From Flavobacteriales bacterium (GTDB taxonomy: Bacteria; Bacteroidota; Bacteroidia; Flavobacteriales_E; Vicingaceae), in contig JADYZM010000014.1 of NCBI GenBank assembly GCA_020853105.1, positions 1 through 48,953 of the forward strand: a DNA stretch of 48,953 bases, given 5' to 3'. The translations under genes were made by a program, and so were the position numbers. The notes beneath the pieces were generated by a model, which worked only from the letters and a program-made list of their open reading frames with translations, made no database searches and was not told the DNA's origin. This document shows positions 7,039 through 15,091 of this stretch, one piece after another. The number at the start of each line of letters is the position of its first letter. The stretch's first letter is position 1.

Positions 7039-8616
7039 ATGGCTGAAATTGTTAAAATGCCCAAATTGAGTGATACTATGACTGATGGGGTTATAGCTAA
7101 ATGGCATAAAAAAGTAGGAGACAAAGTAAAATCAGGAGAAATTCTTGCTGAAATTGAAACCGACAAAGCCACAATGGAGTTTGAATCATTTGTAGATGGA
7201 ACACTTTTGTATATTGGTGTTCAAGAAAAAGAATCTGCCCCTGTTGATGCTGTGTTGGCTATTTTTGGTGAAAAAGGTGAAGATATTTCTAAGTTAATTT
7301 CAACACAATCATCTAAAACAGAAGAAACAATACAATCTAAAAACGTAGATTCAACCCCAAAAATTTCTACAAAAGATTTAAGCCACATCAAAGCTAAGGT
7401 TATTCGTATGCCTAAGTTGAGTGATACCATGACGGAAGGAGTGGTTGCTAAATGGCACAAAAAAGTAGGAGACAAAGTAACTTCAGGAGAAATTCTTGCC
7501 GACATTGAAACCGATAAAGCAACAATGGAATTCGAATCGTTTGAAGACGGATACTTATTACATATTGGGATTGAACAAGGTGGAAAAGCTGCCGTAGATT
7601 CAGTATTGGCTGTAATTGGAGAAAAAAATGCTGATTTTAAAGCTCTCTTAGATGCTGTTCCCCAACAAACAATAGTATCTAAACAAGAAAAAACTATTGT
7701 TTCCGATGCCCAACCGGAAGTTAAAGTTGTTAAAGCCGAAGAATCAAAACCAATACAACTTTCAGAAAATAGAATAAAAGCTTCACCATTAGCAAGAAAA
7801 ATGGCAGCTGAACGTAATATTAATCTTTCCTTGGTAAAGGGAACCGGAGATGGAGGTAGAGTTACCAAATTTGACATTGAAAATTTTAACGGTTCAGTTA
7901 GTTCCTCAAGCTTTGTAGGTGTTGAAAAATATACAGAAGTGCCACTTTCTCAAATGAGAAAAACCATTGCCAGAAGATTGGGGGAAAGCAAGTTTAATGC
8001 CCCACACTTCTATTTGACTGTTGAAATTGATATGGAAAATGCTATCAATACAAGAAACTCAATTAACAGCATTGAAGGGGTCAAAATTTCTTTCAATGAT
8101 TTGATTATTAAAGCAGCATCAATGGCTTTAAAAAAGCATCCAAATGTTAATTCGTCATGGCTTACTGATAAAATCAGATACAACGAACATGTAAATATTG
8201 GTGTGGCTGTTGCTGTTGATGAAGGGTTATTGGTTCCCGTGATTCGATTTGCTGACGGAAAAACTTTAAGCCAAATCAGTCAAGAAGTGCGAATTTTTGC
8301 TGAAAAAGCAAAAGATAAAAAATTACAGCCACAAGACTGGGAGGGTAGCACATTCACCATCTCTAATTTAGGAATGTTTGGCATTGAAGAGTTTACAGCT
8401 ATTATTAACCCCCCTGATGCTTGTATAATGGCTGTTGGAGGAATAAAACAAACGCCGGTGGTCAAAAACAATATGGTTGTACCTGGCAACACTATGAAAG
8501 TTACATTAAGCTGTGACCATAGAGTGGTTGACGGAGCTACTGGGGCTTCATTTCTAAAGACATTCAAAAATTACATGGAAAATCCTGTGATTTTCTTGGG
8601 AGCTCAAAATATTTAG
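7039..8616 (+). CDS. pdhC: Pyruvate dehydrogenase E2, dihydrolipoamide acetyltransferase with two lipoyl domains
   Basis: Transfers acetyl groups from E1 to coenzyme A in the pyruvate dehydrogenase core. Domains in order over 525 residues: lipoyl domain 1 (about 1-77, lipoyl Lys K43 in ETDKATME), a linker, lipoyl domain 2 (about 119-197, K160 in ETDKATME), a second linker, the peripheral subunit-binding domain (about 246-283, starting IKASPLARKMA), and the catalytic domain ending with SCDHRVVDGATGASFL, with H494 and D498 as expected active-site residues. The two lipoyl domains are nearly identical even at DNA level. It is co-transcribed with pdhA and followed by a bidirectional terminator. 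Confidence 0.96.
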   Translation: MAEIVKMPKLSDTMTDGVIAKWHKKVGDKVKSGEILAEIETDKATMEFESFVDGTLLYIGVQEKESAPVDAVLAIFGEKGEDISKLISTQSSKTEETIQSKNVDSTPKISTKDLSHIKAKVIRMPKLSDTMTEGVVAKWHKKVGDKVTSGEILADIETDKATMEFESFEDGYLLHIGIEQGGKAAVDSVLAVIGEKNADFKALLDAVPQQTIVSKQEKTIVSDAQPEVKVVKAEESKPIQLSENRIKASPLARKMAAERNINLSLVKGTGDGGRVTKFDIENFNGSVSSSSFVGVEKYTEVPLSQMRKTIARRLGESKFNAPHFYLTVEIDMENAINTRNSINSIEGVKISFNDLIIKAASMALKKHPNVNSSWLTDKIRYNEHVNIGVAVAVDEGLLVPVIRFADGKTLSQISQEVRIFAEKAKDKKLQPQDWEGSTFTISNLGMFGIEEFTAIINPPDACIMAVGGIKQTPVVKNNMVVPGNTMKVTLSCDHRVVDGATGASFLKTFKNYMENPVIFLGAQNI

Positions 8617-8631
8617 TTTTATGAAAATAAC

Positions 8632-8662
8632 AAAAAAAGCCATTCATTGAATGGCTTTTTTT
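8632..8662. terminator. Bidirectional terminator between pdhC and the transketolase cluster
   Basis: A near-perfect palindrome, AAAAAAAGCCATTCA then TGAATGGCTTTTTTT, sits between the convergent genes pdhC (plus) and transketolase C-half (minus). It has A and T runs on both sides, so it can act in both directions. Confidence 0.9.
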
Positions 8663-8681
8663 ATGTGTTAAAATTTAGTGC

Positions 8682-9632
8682 TTATTTTTTTCGTTGAATA
8701 GCTTTGGTAACAGCCTTCACAATGCTTTCAGCATTTAATCCGTATTTTTCCATGAGTTGAGATGGTGTACCGCTTTCGCCAAAAGTATCGTTTACGGCAA
8801 CATATTCAATTGGCATTGGGCAGTTTTCGCTAATTAACTGAGAAATGCTGTCGCCAAGTCCGCCGTGCTTCATGTGTTCTTCGGCTGTTACAATGCAATT
8901 TGTTTTTTTTGCAGATTTTAAAATTGCTTCAGCATCAAGTGGTTTTATGGTGTGGATATTTATAATTTCTGCATTAATTCCCATTTTTTCTAAAATCTCA
9001 CCGGCTTGAATAGCTTCCCAAACCAAATGACCTGTAGCAAAAATAGAAACGTCAGAGCCTTCATTCAAAAGGATAGCTTTACCAATTTCAAATGGCTCAT
9101 TCATAAATACGGGAACAGAAGGTCTTCCAAATCGTAAATATACTGGACCTTCAAAATTTGCAATAGCTTTTGTAGCAGCTTTTGTTTGATTATAATCACA
9201 TGGATTTATAACTGTCATTCCCGGAAGCATTTTCATCAATCCTATATCTTCTAAAATTTGATGCGTTGCACCATCTTCACCTAAAGTTAGTCCGGCATGT
9301 GAGGCACAAATTTTTACATTCTTTCCTGAGTAAGCAACAGCCTGTCTGATTTGGTCATAAACTCTACCGGTAGAAAAATTTGCAAATGTTCCTGTAAAAG
9401 GTATTTTTCCACCAATTGTCATTCCTGCTGCAATTCCAATCATATTGGCTTCAGCAATTCCAACCTGAAAAAATCGGTCAGGGTTTTCTTTCTCAAATTG
9501 ATTCATTTTAAGAGAACCGGTTAAGTCGGCACACAGTGCAACAACATTTGGATTTTCTCTACCTAATTCTGTAAGTCCATCGCCAAAACCTGAGCGAGTG
9601 TCTTTTTTTTCTGAGTATGTATATTTTTTCAT
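8682..9632 (-). CDS. Transketolase C-terminal subunit (pyrimidine-binding and C-terminal domains)
   Basis: The 316-residue protein is the second half of a split transketolase/DXS-like enzyme. It holds the pyrimidine-binding domain with VGIAEANMIGIAAGM, in which the Glu activates the cofactor, and GLTLGEDGATHQILED, and the C-terminal domain with DVSIFATGHLVWEA and TAEEHMKHGGLGDS. It would pair with the N-half encoded at 11040-11885 to form the pentose-phosphate enzyme. Unusually, a VWA gene separates the two halves; the spacing of 13 bases to that gene indicates one transcript. A separate dihydroxyacetone synthase-like role cannot be excluded. Confidence 0.93.
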   Translation of the reverse strand: MKKYTYSEKKDTRSGFGDGLTELGRENPNVVALCADLTGSLKMNQFEKENPDRFFQVGIAEANMIGIAAGMTIGGKIPFTGTFANFSTGRVYDQIRQAVAYSGKNVKICASHAGLTLGEDGATHQILEDIGLMKMLPGMTVINPCDYNQTKAATKAIANFEGPVYLRFGRPSVPVFMNEPFEIGKAILLNEGSDVSIFATGHLVWEAIQAGEILEKMGINAEIINIHTIKPLDAEAILKSAKKTNCIVTAEEHMKHGGLGDSISQLISENCPMPIEYVAVNDTFGESGTPSQLMEKYGLNAESIVKAVTKAIQRKK

Positions 9633-9645
9633 GTTGTGGGATTAT

Positions 9646-11022
9646 CTAAAATTTAATTTGTGTTGAAACACCCGAGGAAATTTTAAAGTTTTTTTCCTTT
9701 GTTTCAAGTACTTTGTTTGAATTTGCACTCCTATAAACTATACGATAGTTACCGGGTTGTAAAATAATTGTTTCTCGTAAAGTGTTTGGAGAAAGGTTAT
9801 ATATCCACTTTAAACTATTGTTTTCCTCAACAAAAATTGAGGCTATTCCTTTTGCAGTCAAAAAAATAGTTGCTAATCCGGGGTCAGGAATAAAGACTTT
9901 TGTAGTATGGCTTTGAGCGATATTTACTTTATTAATATTAATTCTTGGTAGGGTTAATATTTCTAAATCATAATCTCCCACAATATATTTAGTGGTTTCA
10001 TCAAAATTTTGAACATGAAAAGTTTTGGATTCACCGTGTTTTCGAATCAAGCATTTTAGGTCTGAATATTCGTTCAACCCGTTCATTTCAATTTTTAACA
10101 TACCTTGTGGTGCATCTACTCCAATGATATTATGTTTTCCAGGTGTTATTTCTATATTCTTTTTAGAAACTTCAGGAAGTGTGTGTACAACCAAATCATA
10201 TTTCAATGCAGGATTAATAGGCACTGTATCAGGAACTCCATAGCTGTTTATGGTGTGGATAAAATTATATTGTATGTTTTTTGAATAAGAATCGTAGAAA
10301 GTCATGTTCACGTCAGTTTCAGTGGGTTTACCATAACTATCCATAAGATTTACTTGAACAGTTGTGTTGTTCATCACTTGTGAAATAACTACTTGAAGAA
10401 CATTTTCAAACGATTGAGCATCTTTTGTTTCAAAAAAGTTTCCTACACATTTAAAAGCATCAATGGTTTCTAAATCCAACCCCATTCCTATTACAAATGG
10501 TTTAAGTACAACACCGTTTTTTTGAAGAGCCAATGCAACAGCACATGGGTCGCCTTGGCATTCTTCAATTCCGTCAGTAATTAAAATAATTACGTTTCTG
10601 CAATTTAGGCACGGAGGAAAATCATTTTTTGTTTGTTCTAAGGAGTAGGCAATTGGTGTTGTTCCTGTTGGTCGTAGTTCGGAAAGCTTAGATTTTATTT
10701 TGTTGAAATTATTGGCTGAAAATGGAACTTCTAACTTGGTGTCTTCGCAGCTTCTTTTTCCGGCAGCAACTGAAAATTGATGTCCATATACACGTAAAGC
10801 AACTTCTAGATTTTCTTTTGTTTTTAGACTGTCCATCAGATTGCTTAACAAGCGTTTTGCTACAGTCATTTTTTGCTCTTGCCCCCATAATCCATACATG
10901 CTTTGAGAGGCATCAAGCACAAACAATACTCTGGTTTTTTGTTGAGATTGGGCGAAACTGTGAGTCGGAATCAGCATAACCAAACCCACAAAAAGTATCC
11001 CTATTTTAGAAATTAGTTTCAA
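9646..11022 (-). CDS. Secreted von Willebrand factor A domain protein
   Basis: The 458-residue protein has a signal peptide (residues 1 to about 24, ending SFAQ). A VWA domain follows (about 30-225) with the MIDAS motif VLDASQSMYG (D37, S39, S41), a later GTTPIAY Thr, and IILITDGIEEC, so metal-dependent ligand binding is likely. Four cysteines in EDTKLEV/PPCLNC/ECQGDPC suggest disulfides in the periplasm. The C-terminal half (about 230-458) is strand-rich and looks like two beta-sandwich repeats without a recognised family. No Lol-type lipobox, no membrane anchor and no type IX tail are visible. It lies between the transketolase halves, 17 and 13 bases from its neighbours, in the same operon. 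Confidence 0.88.
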   Translation of the reverse strand: MKLISKIGILFVGLVMLIPTHSFAQSQQKTRVLFVLDASQSMYGLWGQEQKMTVAKRLLSNLMDSLKTKENLEVALRVYGHQFSVAAGKRSCEDTKLEVPFSANNFNKIKSKLSELRPTGTTPIAYSLEQTKNDFPPCLNCRNVIILITDGIEECQGDPCAVALALQKNGVVLKPFVIGMGLDLETIDAFKCVGNFFETKDAQSFENVLQVVISQVMNNTTVQVNLMDSYGKPTETDVNMTFYDSYSKNIQYNFIHTINSYGVPDTVPINPALKYDLVVHTLPEVSKKNIEITPGKHNIIGVDAPQGMLKIEMNGLNEYSDLKCLIRKHGESKTFHVQNFDETTKYIVGDYDLEILTLPRININKVNIAQSHTTKVFIPDPGLATIFLTAKGIASIFVEENNSLKWIYNLSPNTLRETIILQPGNYRIVYRSANSNKVLETKEKNFKISSGVSTQIKF

Positions 11023-11039
11023 TTTTTTTTAATCAGGAA

Positions 11040-11885
11040 TTAATAATCTCCTAACGTTTCTTCTAACTGTTTTAGTGCAGAAGCTAATTGTTCGTCATTG
11101 GGAGCAACACCATGCCATTTGTGTGAGCCCATCATAAAATCAACTCCTTGACCCATTTCTGTTCTCATAATAATGATTTGAGGTTTTCCTTTTCCGAGTT
11201 GTTTTTTTACTGAGTTGACAGTTTCAATAATGTTTTGCATATCGTTCCCATTTGTATGATGTACCTCCCAGCCAAAAGCGTACCATTTTGCTTCCAAGTC
11301 TCCTAAACTCATTACTTGGTCTGTGCTACCATCTATTTGTTGCTTGTTGTAATCAACACAAGCAATCAAATTATCTACTTTGTGGTGTGCTGCAAACATA
11401 GCAGCTTCCCAAATTTGACCTTCCTGCAATTCGCCATCACCATGAAGTGAATAAACTATTGAAGAATCGTTGTTTAATTTTTTTGAAAGAGCAGCTCCAA
11501 TAGCGTTTGACAATCCTTGCCCTAATGAACCGCTTGCAATTCTGACTCCTTCTAATCCTTCGTGAGTAGTTGGATGTCCTTGTAATCTTGAATTTAGTTT
11601 TCTGAAAGTAGCCAACTCAGCAATGTTAAAATATCCTGAACGAGCCAAAACACTATAAAATAAAGGGGAAATATGCCCATTTGATAAAAAGAAAACATCT
11701 TGATTTTTAGCATTCATATCAAAAGGGTTGGGTTGATGTTTCATGATTTCAAAATACAAAGCAACTACATAATCCGTACAACCTAGAGAGCCGCCCGGGT
11801 GCCCGGAATTTACAGCATGAACCATTCGTACGATATCTCTTCTTACTTGAGAGGCAATTTTTTCTAATTCTGAAATTGATGGCAT
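11040..11885 (-). CDS. Transketolase N-terminal subunit (ThDP diphosphate-binding domain)
   Basis: The 281-residue protein is the first half of a split transketolase. HAVNSGHPGGSLGCTDY is the start of the family, FLSNGHISPLFYSVLA follows, and the ThDP/metal motif is LHGDGELQEGQIWEAAMFAA with CVDYNKQQIDG closing it. Its partner half is at 8682-9632. It is first in the operon, with 230 bases upstream before the divergent glycosidase gene. Split transketolases are common in Bacteroidota; what is odd is the gene inserted between the halves. Confidence 0.94.
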   Translation of the reverse strand: MPSISELEKIASQVRRDIVRMVHAVNSGHPGGSLGCTDYVVALYFEIMKHQPNPFDMNAKNQDVFFLSNGHISPLFYSVLARSGYFNIAELATFRKLNSRLQGHPTTHEGLEGVRIASGSLGQGLSNAIGAALSKKLNNDSSIVYSLHGDGELQEGQIWEAAMFAAHHKVDNLIACVDYNKQQIDGSTDQVMSLGDLEAKWYAFGWEVHHTNGNDMQNIIETVNSVKKQLGKGKPQIIIMRTEMGQGVDFMMGSHKWHGVAPNDEQLASALKQLEETLGDY

Positions 11886-12115
11886 TTTTATTGATTTAAG
11901 TTGAATAATTCAGTTTACAAAATTACCTCGAATTAATATGAATCCAATTGTTGTGTTGAAAACTTATAATAAGTAGATTAAGCACCAAAACACTCATGTT
12001 TTAGGAAGTTTAAAGGGAAAAATTCAAATAACATTCCTGTCAACTATTTGATGTTGAAAACACAATTTTAGTTGAAAATATGGATAATAATTAACTATTA
12101 ATTTAGGCAGATAAT

Positions 12116-15091
12116 ATGAGAGTTAAGTTTTCCAGATACATTTTTCTTATTCTAATTTCAATTGTTGTATCATTTTCGTTTACCGAAATTGCCGACAAAC
12201 GGGCACATGAACAAAAGCCGCCGGATTTTTTATCCAATAAAATATGGGCAGATTCAGTAATTAAAACATTAACACTTGATGAAAAAATTGCTCAGCTTCT
12301 TATGGTTGCAGCATATTCTAACAAAGATGAAAAGCATTACAAAGAGATAGATTCATTAATTATCAAATACAAAATCGGTGGTTTGATATTTATGCAAGGC
12401 GGACCTCTTCGTCAAGCAACATTAAATAACCGCTATCAAACTCTGTCTAAAGTTCCACTGCTTATTTCTATTGATGGTGAATGGGGTTTAGCAATGCGTC
12501 TGGATAGTGTAGTAAAATATCCTTGGCAAATGACTCTTGGTGCTATTCAAGACAATGAATTGATTTTTCAAATGGGACAAGATATAGGAGAGCAATGTAA
12601 AAGACTGGGTATTCATGTGAATTTTGCTCCTGTTGTGGATATTAATGTAAATCCTAAAAACCCGATTATCAATGCACGTTCTTTTGGAGAAAATAAATAT
12701 AAAGTTGCAGAAAAAGGAGTTGCATACATGGAAGGGTTGCAGAGTATGAATGTTCTTGCCAATGCAAAACATTTTCCCGGTCATGGCGACACCGATACAG
12801 ATTCTCATAAAGCACTACCTGTTATCAGTCATAGTAGAGATAGAATTAATAAATTGGAGCTTTATCCTTTCAAACAACTCATCGGTGAAGGACTTGCAAG
12901 TATGATGGTTGCCCATTTGTTTATGCCTGCATTTGATACATCAGCAAACACTGCGACAACACTTTCTAAAAAAGTAGTAACAGACCTACTTAAAGATTCT
13001 TTACAATTTAAAGGATTGGTTTTTACAGATGCCCTGAATATGAAAGGAGTAAGTTCATTCAACAAACCCGGATATGTTGATGTAAAAGCTTTATTAGCCG
13101 GAAACGATGTGTTGCTTTTTTCTGAAAATGTCCCAACTGCTATTGACGAAATTAAAAAAGCTGTTTTCAATGGAGAAATAGATTCTTTAGAAATTGAAAA
13201 AAGATGTTACAAAATCTTACAAGCCAAAGCATGGGCAGGTGTTACTAAAACAACTGAAATTGACACCACAAACCTAATTAGCGACTTAAATACAAGAGAA
13301 TTTGAACTGCTTAACAGACGTTTGTATGAAAAAGCCATAACAGTAATTCAAAACAAAAATAAATTATTACCCTTTCGTGATTTACAAAATTTAAAAATTG
13401 CATCTGTTGCAATCGGAGATGAGGAATATTCTGAATTTCAAAATTCTCTGAAACTATATACCGACGTTGACACTTTTTACTTTCCAAAAATTGATTCGCT
13501 GTTATATCTAAAAATTATAGATACCCTTCAGAATTATAATACAATAATTGTTTCTCTGCACAATTCGGATAAAAGCCCTTGGAAAAAATATACCATAACG
13601 AAAGAAACCAATCAACTGATTACGGAAATCGGAAGAACAAAAAGTGTAGTCATGGTTAACTTTATGAATCCATACAGTCTCCTTGATTTTGCAAATATAG
13701 AATCAGTTAATTCTATTGTGATGGCTTATCAAAACAATAAATACACAAATAGTTCAGCAGCACAATTGATTTTTGGAGCCATTGGAGCAAATGGAAAATT
13801 GCCTGTTTCTATTTCAGATGCATTTAAAGAGGGATCAGGATTGAGAATAAAACCTATTGGCAGATTAAGTTATACACAGCCTGAATTTGCCGGGATTATG
13901 GACTATGATTTATATAAAATTGATAGTTTGGCAAATAATGGAATTAGAGAGAATGCTTATCCGGGTTGTCAAATCTTAATTGCTAAAGATGGAAAAGTAA
14001 TTTATAATAAATCTTTCGGATATCAAACCTACGATAGTATTTTACCGGTTACAAACAATACGTTATATGATTTAGCATCTGTAACAAAAATTGCATCATC
14101 AACTATAGGATTGATGTATTTAGACGATAAAAATAAATTTGATTTAGAGGAAAAATTAGGAAAATATCTTCCGGAATTGATTCCAGAATCATCACCATAC
14201 TTCAATTTAAAGATGAAATCAATTCTCACTCACCAAGCAGGATTAGCCGCTTGGATACCTTTTTATCAAAAAACCTTGTTGCACGGAGAACCTGACCCAA
14301 TAATTTATTGTAACGATTCATCGGAATATTATCCACACAGGGTGGCAAATAATATGTTCATCAGTAAATATTATGAAGATATTCTCTATAAAAAAATATT
14401 GCAAACCCCTTTAAACAAAGAAAAAAAATATTTGTATAGCGATTTGGGGTATTATTTTATTTTAAAACTAATTGAAAAACAAAGCAATGAAAAGCTTGAA
14501 AATATGGTTGGGAGCATTTATTCTGAATTGGGTATGACCACAACCGTATATAAACCTTTGAATAAATTTTCTATTGACCGAATTGCACCAACAGAAAATG
14601 ATAAGGTATTTCGAAAACAAATTGTAAAAGGGTATGTACACGACCCTGGTGCAGCAATGCTTGGTGGAGTAGGAGGGCATGCGGGTTTGTTTTCAAATGC
14701 AAACGATTTGGCTAAACTGATGCAAATGATTTTAAACAAAGGAATTTATGCGGAAAATCGCATATTAAAAGAAGCGACAGTTTTGGAATATATCAAATGT
14801 CAATATTGCGATGAAGGCAATAGAAGAGGGGTTGGATTTGATAAACCAAACATTGATGGTTCTGGTGGTTCAGCATGCGGTTGTGTTTCTCCACTTAGTT
14901 TTGGACATACAGGATTTACTGGAACAATGGTTTGGGCAGACCCTGAAAATCAACTGGTTTACATCTTTTTATCTAACCGAACTTATCCGGATTCAGAAGT
15001 AAATAAATTAGCCAAAATGAATATTAGAACAGATATTCAACAGGTTATTTATGAGGCTATTGAAAAAAATAAAATGGATACCGCACACTAA
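12116..15091 (+). CDS. Secreted GH3 beta-N-acetylhexosaminidase fused to a serine hydrolase (beta-lactamase-type) domain
   Basis: The 991-residue protein has a signal peptide (about 1-24). The GH3 part (about 45-600) is NagZ-like: AKHFPGHGDTDTDSH (219-231) supplies the His/Asp acid-base loop typical of NagZ, and LVFTDALNMKGV puts the nucleophile at D305. A GH3 C-terminal-like domain follows. The last 380 residues form a beta-lactamase/esterase fold: SVTK with S655 and K658, a YSD at Y774 in place of YxN, and HTG at H931 in place of KTG. Cell-wall turnover in the periplasm or at the surface is the natural role. The 3' end overlaps recG by four bases. Confidence 0.93.
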   Translation: MRVKFSRYIFLILISIVVSFSFTEIADKRAHEQKPPDFLSNKIWADSVIKTLTLDEKIAQLLMVAAYSNKDEKHYKEIDSLIIKYKIGGLIFMQGGPLRQATLNNRYQTLSKVPLLISIDGEWGLAMRLDSVVKYPWQMTLGAIQDNELIFQMGQDIGEQCKRLGIHVNFAPVVDINVNPKNPIINARSFGENKYKVAEKGVAYMEGLQSMNVLANAKHFPGHGDTDTDSHKALPVISHSRDRINKLELYPFKQLIGEGLASMMVAHLFMPAFDTSANTATTLSKKVVTDLLKDSLQFKGLVFTDALNMKGVSSFNKPGYVDVKALLAGNDVLLFSENVPTAIDEIKKAVFNGEIDSLEIEKRCYKILQAKAWAGVTKTTEIDTTNLISDLNTREFELLNRRLYEKAITVIQNKNKLLPFRDLQNLKIASVAIGDEEYSEFQNSLKLYTDVDTFYFPKIDSLLYLKIIDTLQNYNTIIVSLHNSDKSPWKKYTITKETNQLITEIGRTKSVVMVNFMNPYSLLDFANIESVNSIVMAYQNNKYTNSSAAQLIFGAIGANGKLPVSISDAFKEGSGLRIKPIGRLSYTQPEFAGIMDYDLYKIDSLANNGIRENAYPGCQILIAKDGKVIYNKSFGYQTYDSILPVTNNTLYDLASVTKIASSTIGLMYLDDKNKFDLEEKLGKYLPELIPESSPYFNLKMKSILTHQAGLAAWIPFYQKTLLHGEPDPIIYCNDSSEYYPHRVANNMFISKYYEDILYKKILQTPLNKEKKYLYSDLGYYFILKLIEKQSNEKLENMVGSIYSELGMTTTVYKPLNKFSIDRIAPTENDKVFRKQIVKGYVHDPGAAMLGGVGGHAGLFSNANDLAKLMQMILNKGIYAENRILKEATVLEYIKCQYCDEGNRRGVGFDKPNIDGSGGSACGCVSPLSFGHTGFTGTMVWADPENQLVYIFLSNRTYPDSEVNKLAKMNIRTDIQQVIYEAIEKNKMDTAH

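Noticed and set aside
7221..7877. A 218-codon open frame on the minus strand inside the E2 gene.
   Set aside because: The plus-strand frame has complete lipoyl and subunit-binding domains; the antisense frame arises from the repeated domain and Glu/Lys-rich linkers.
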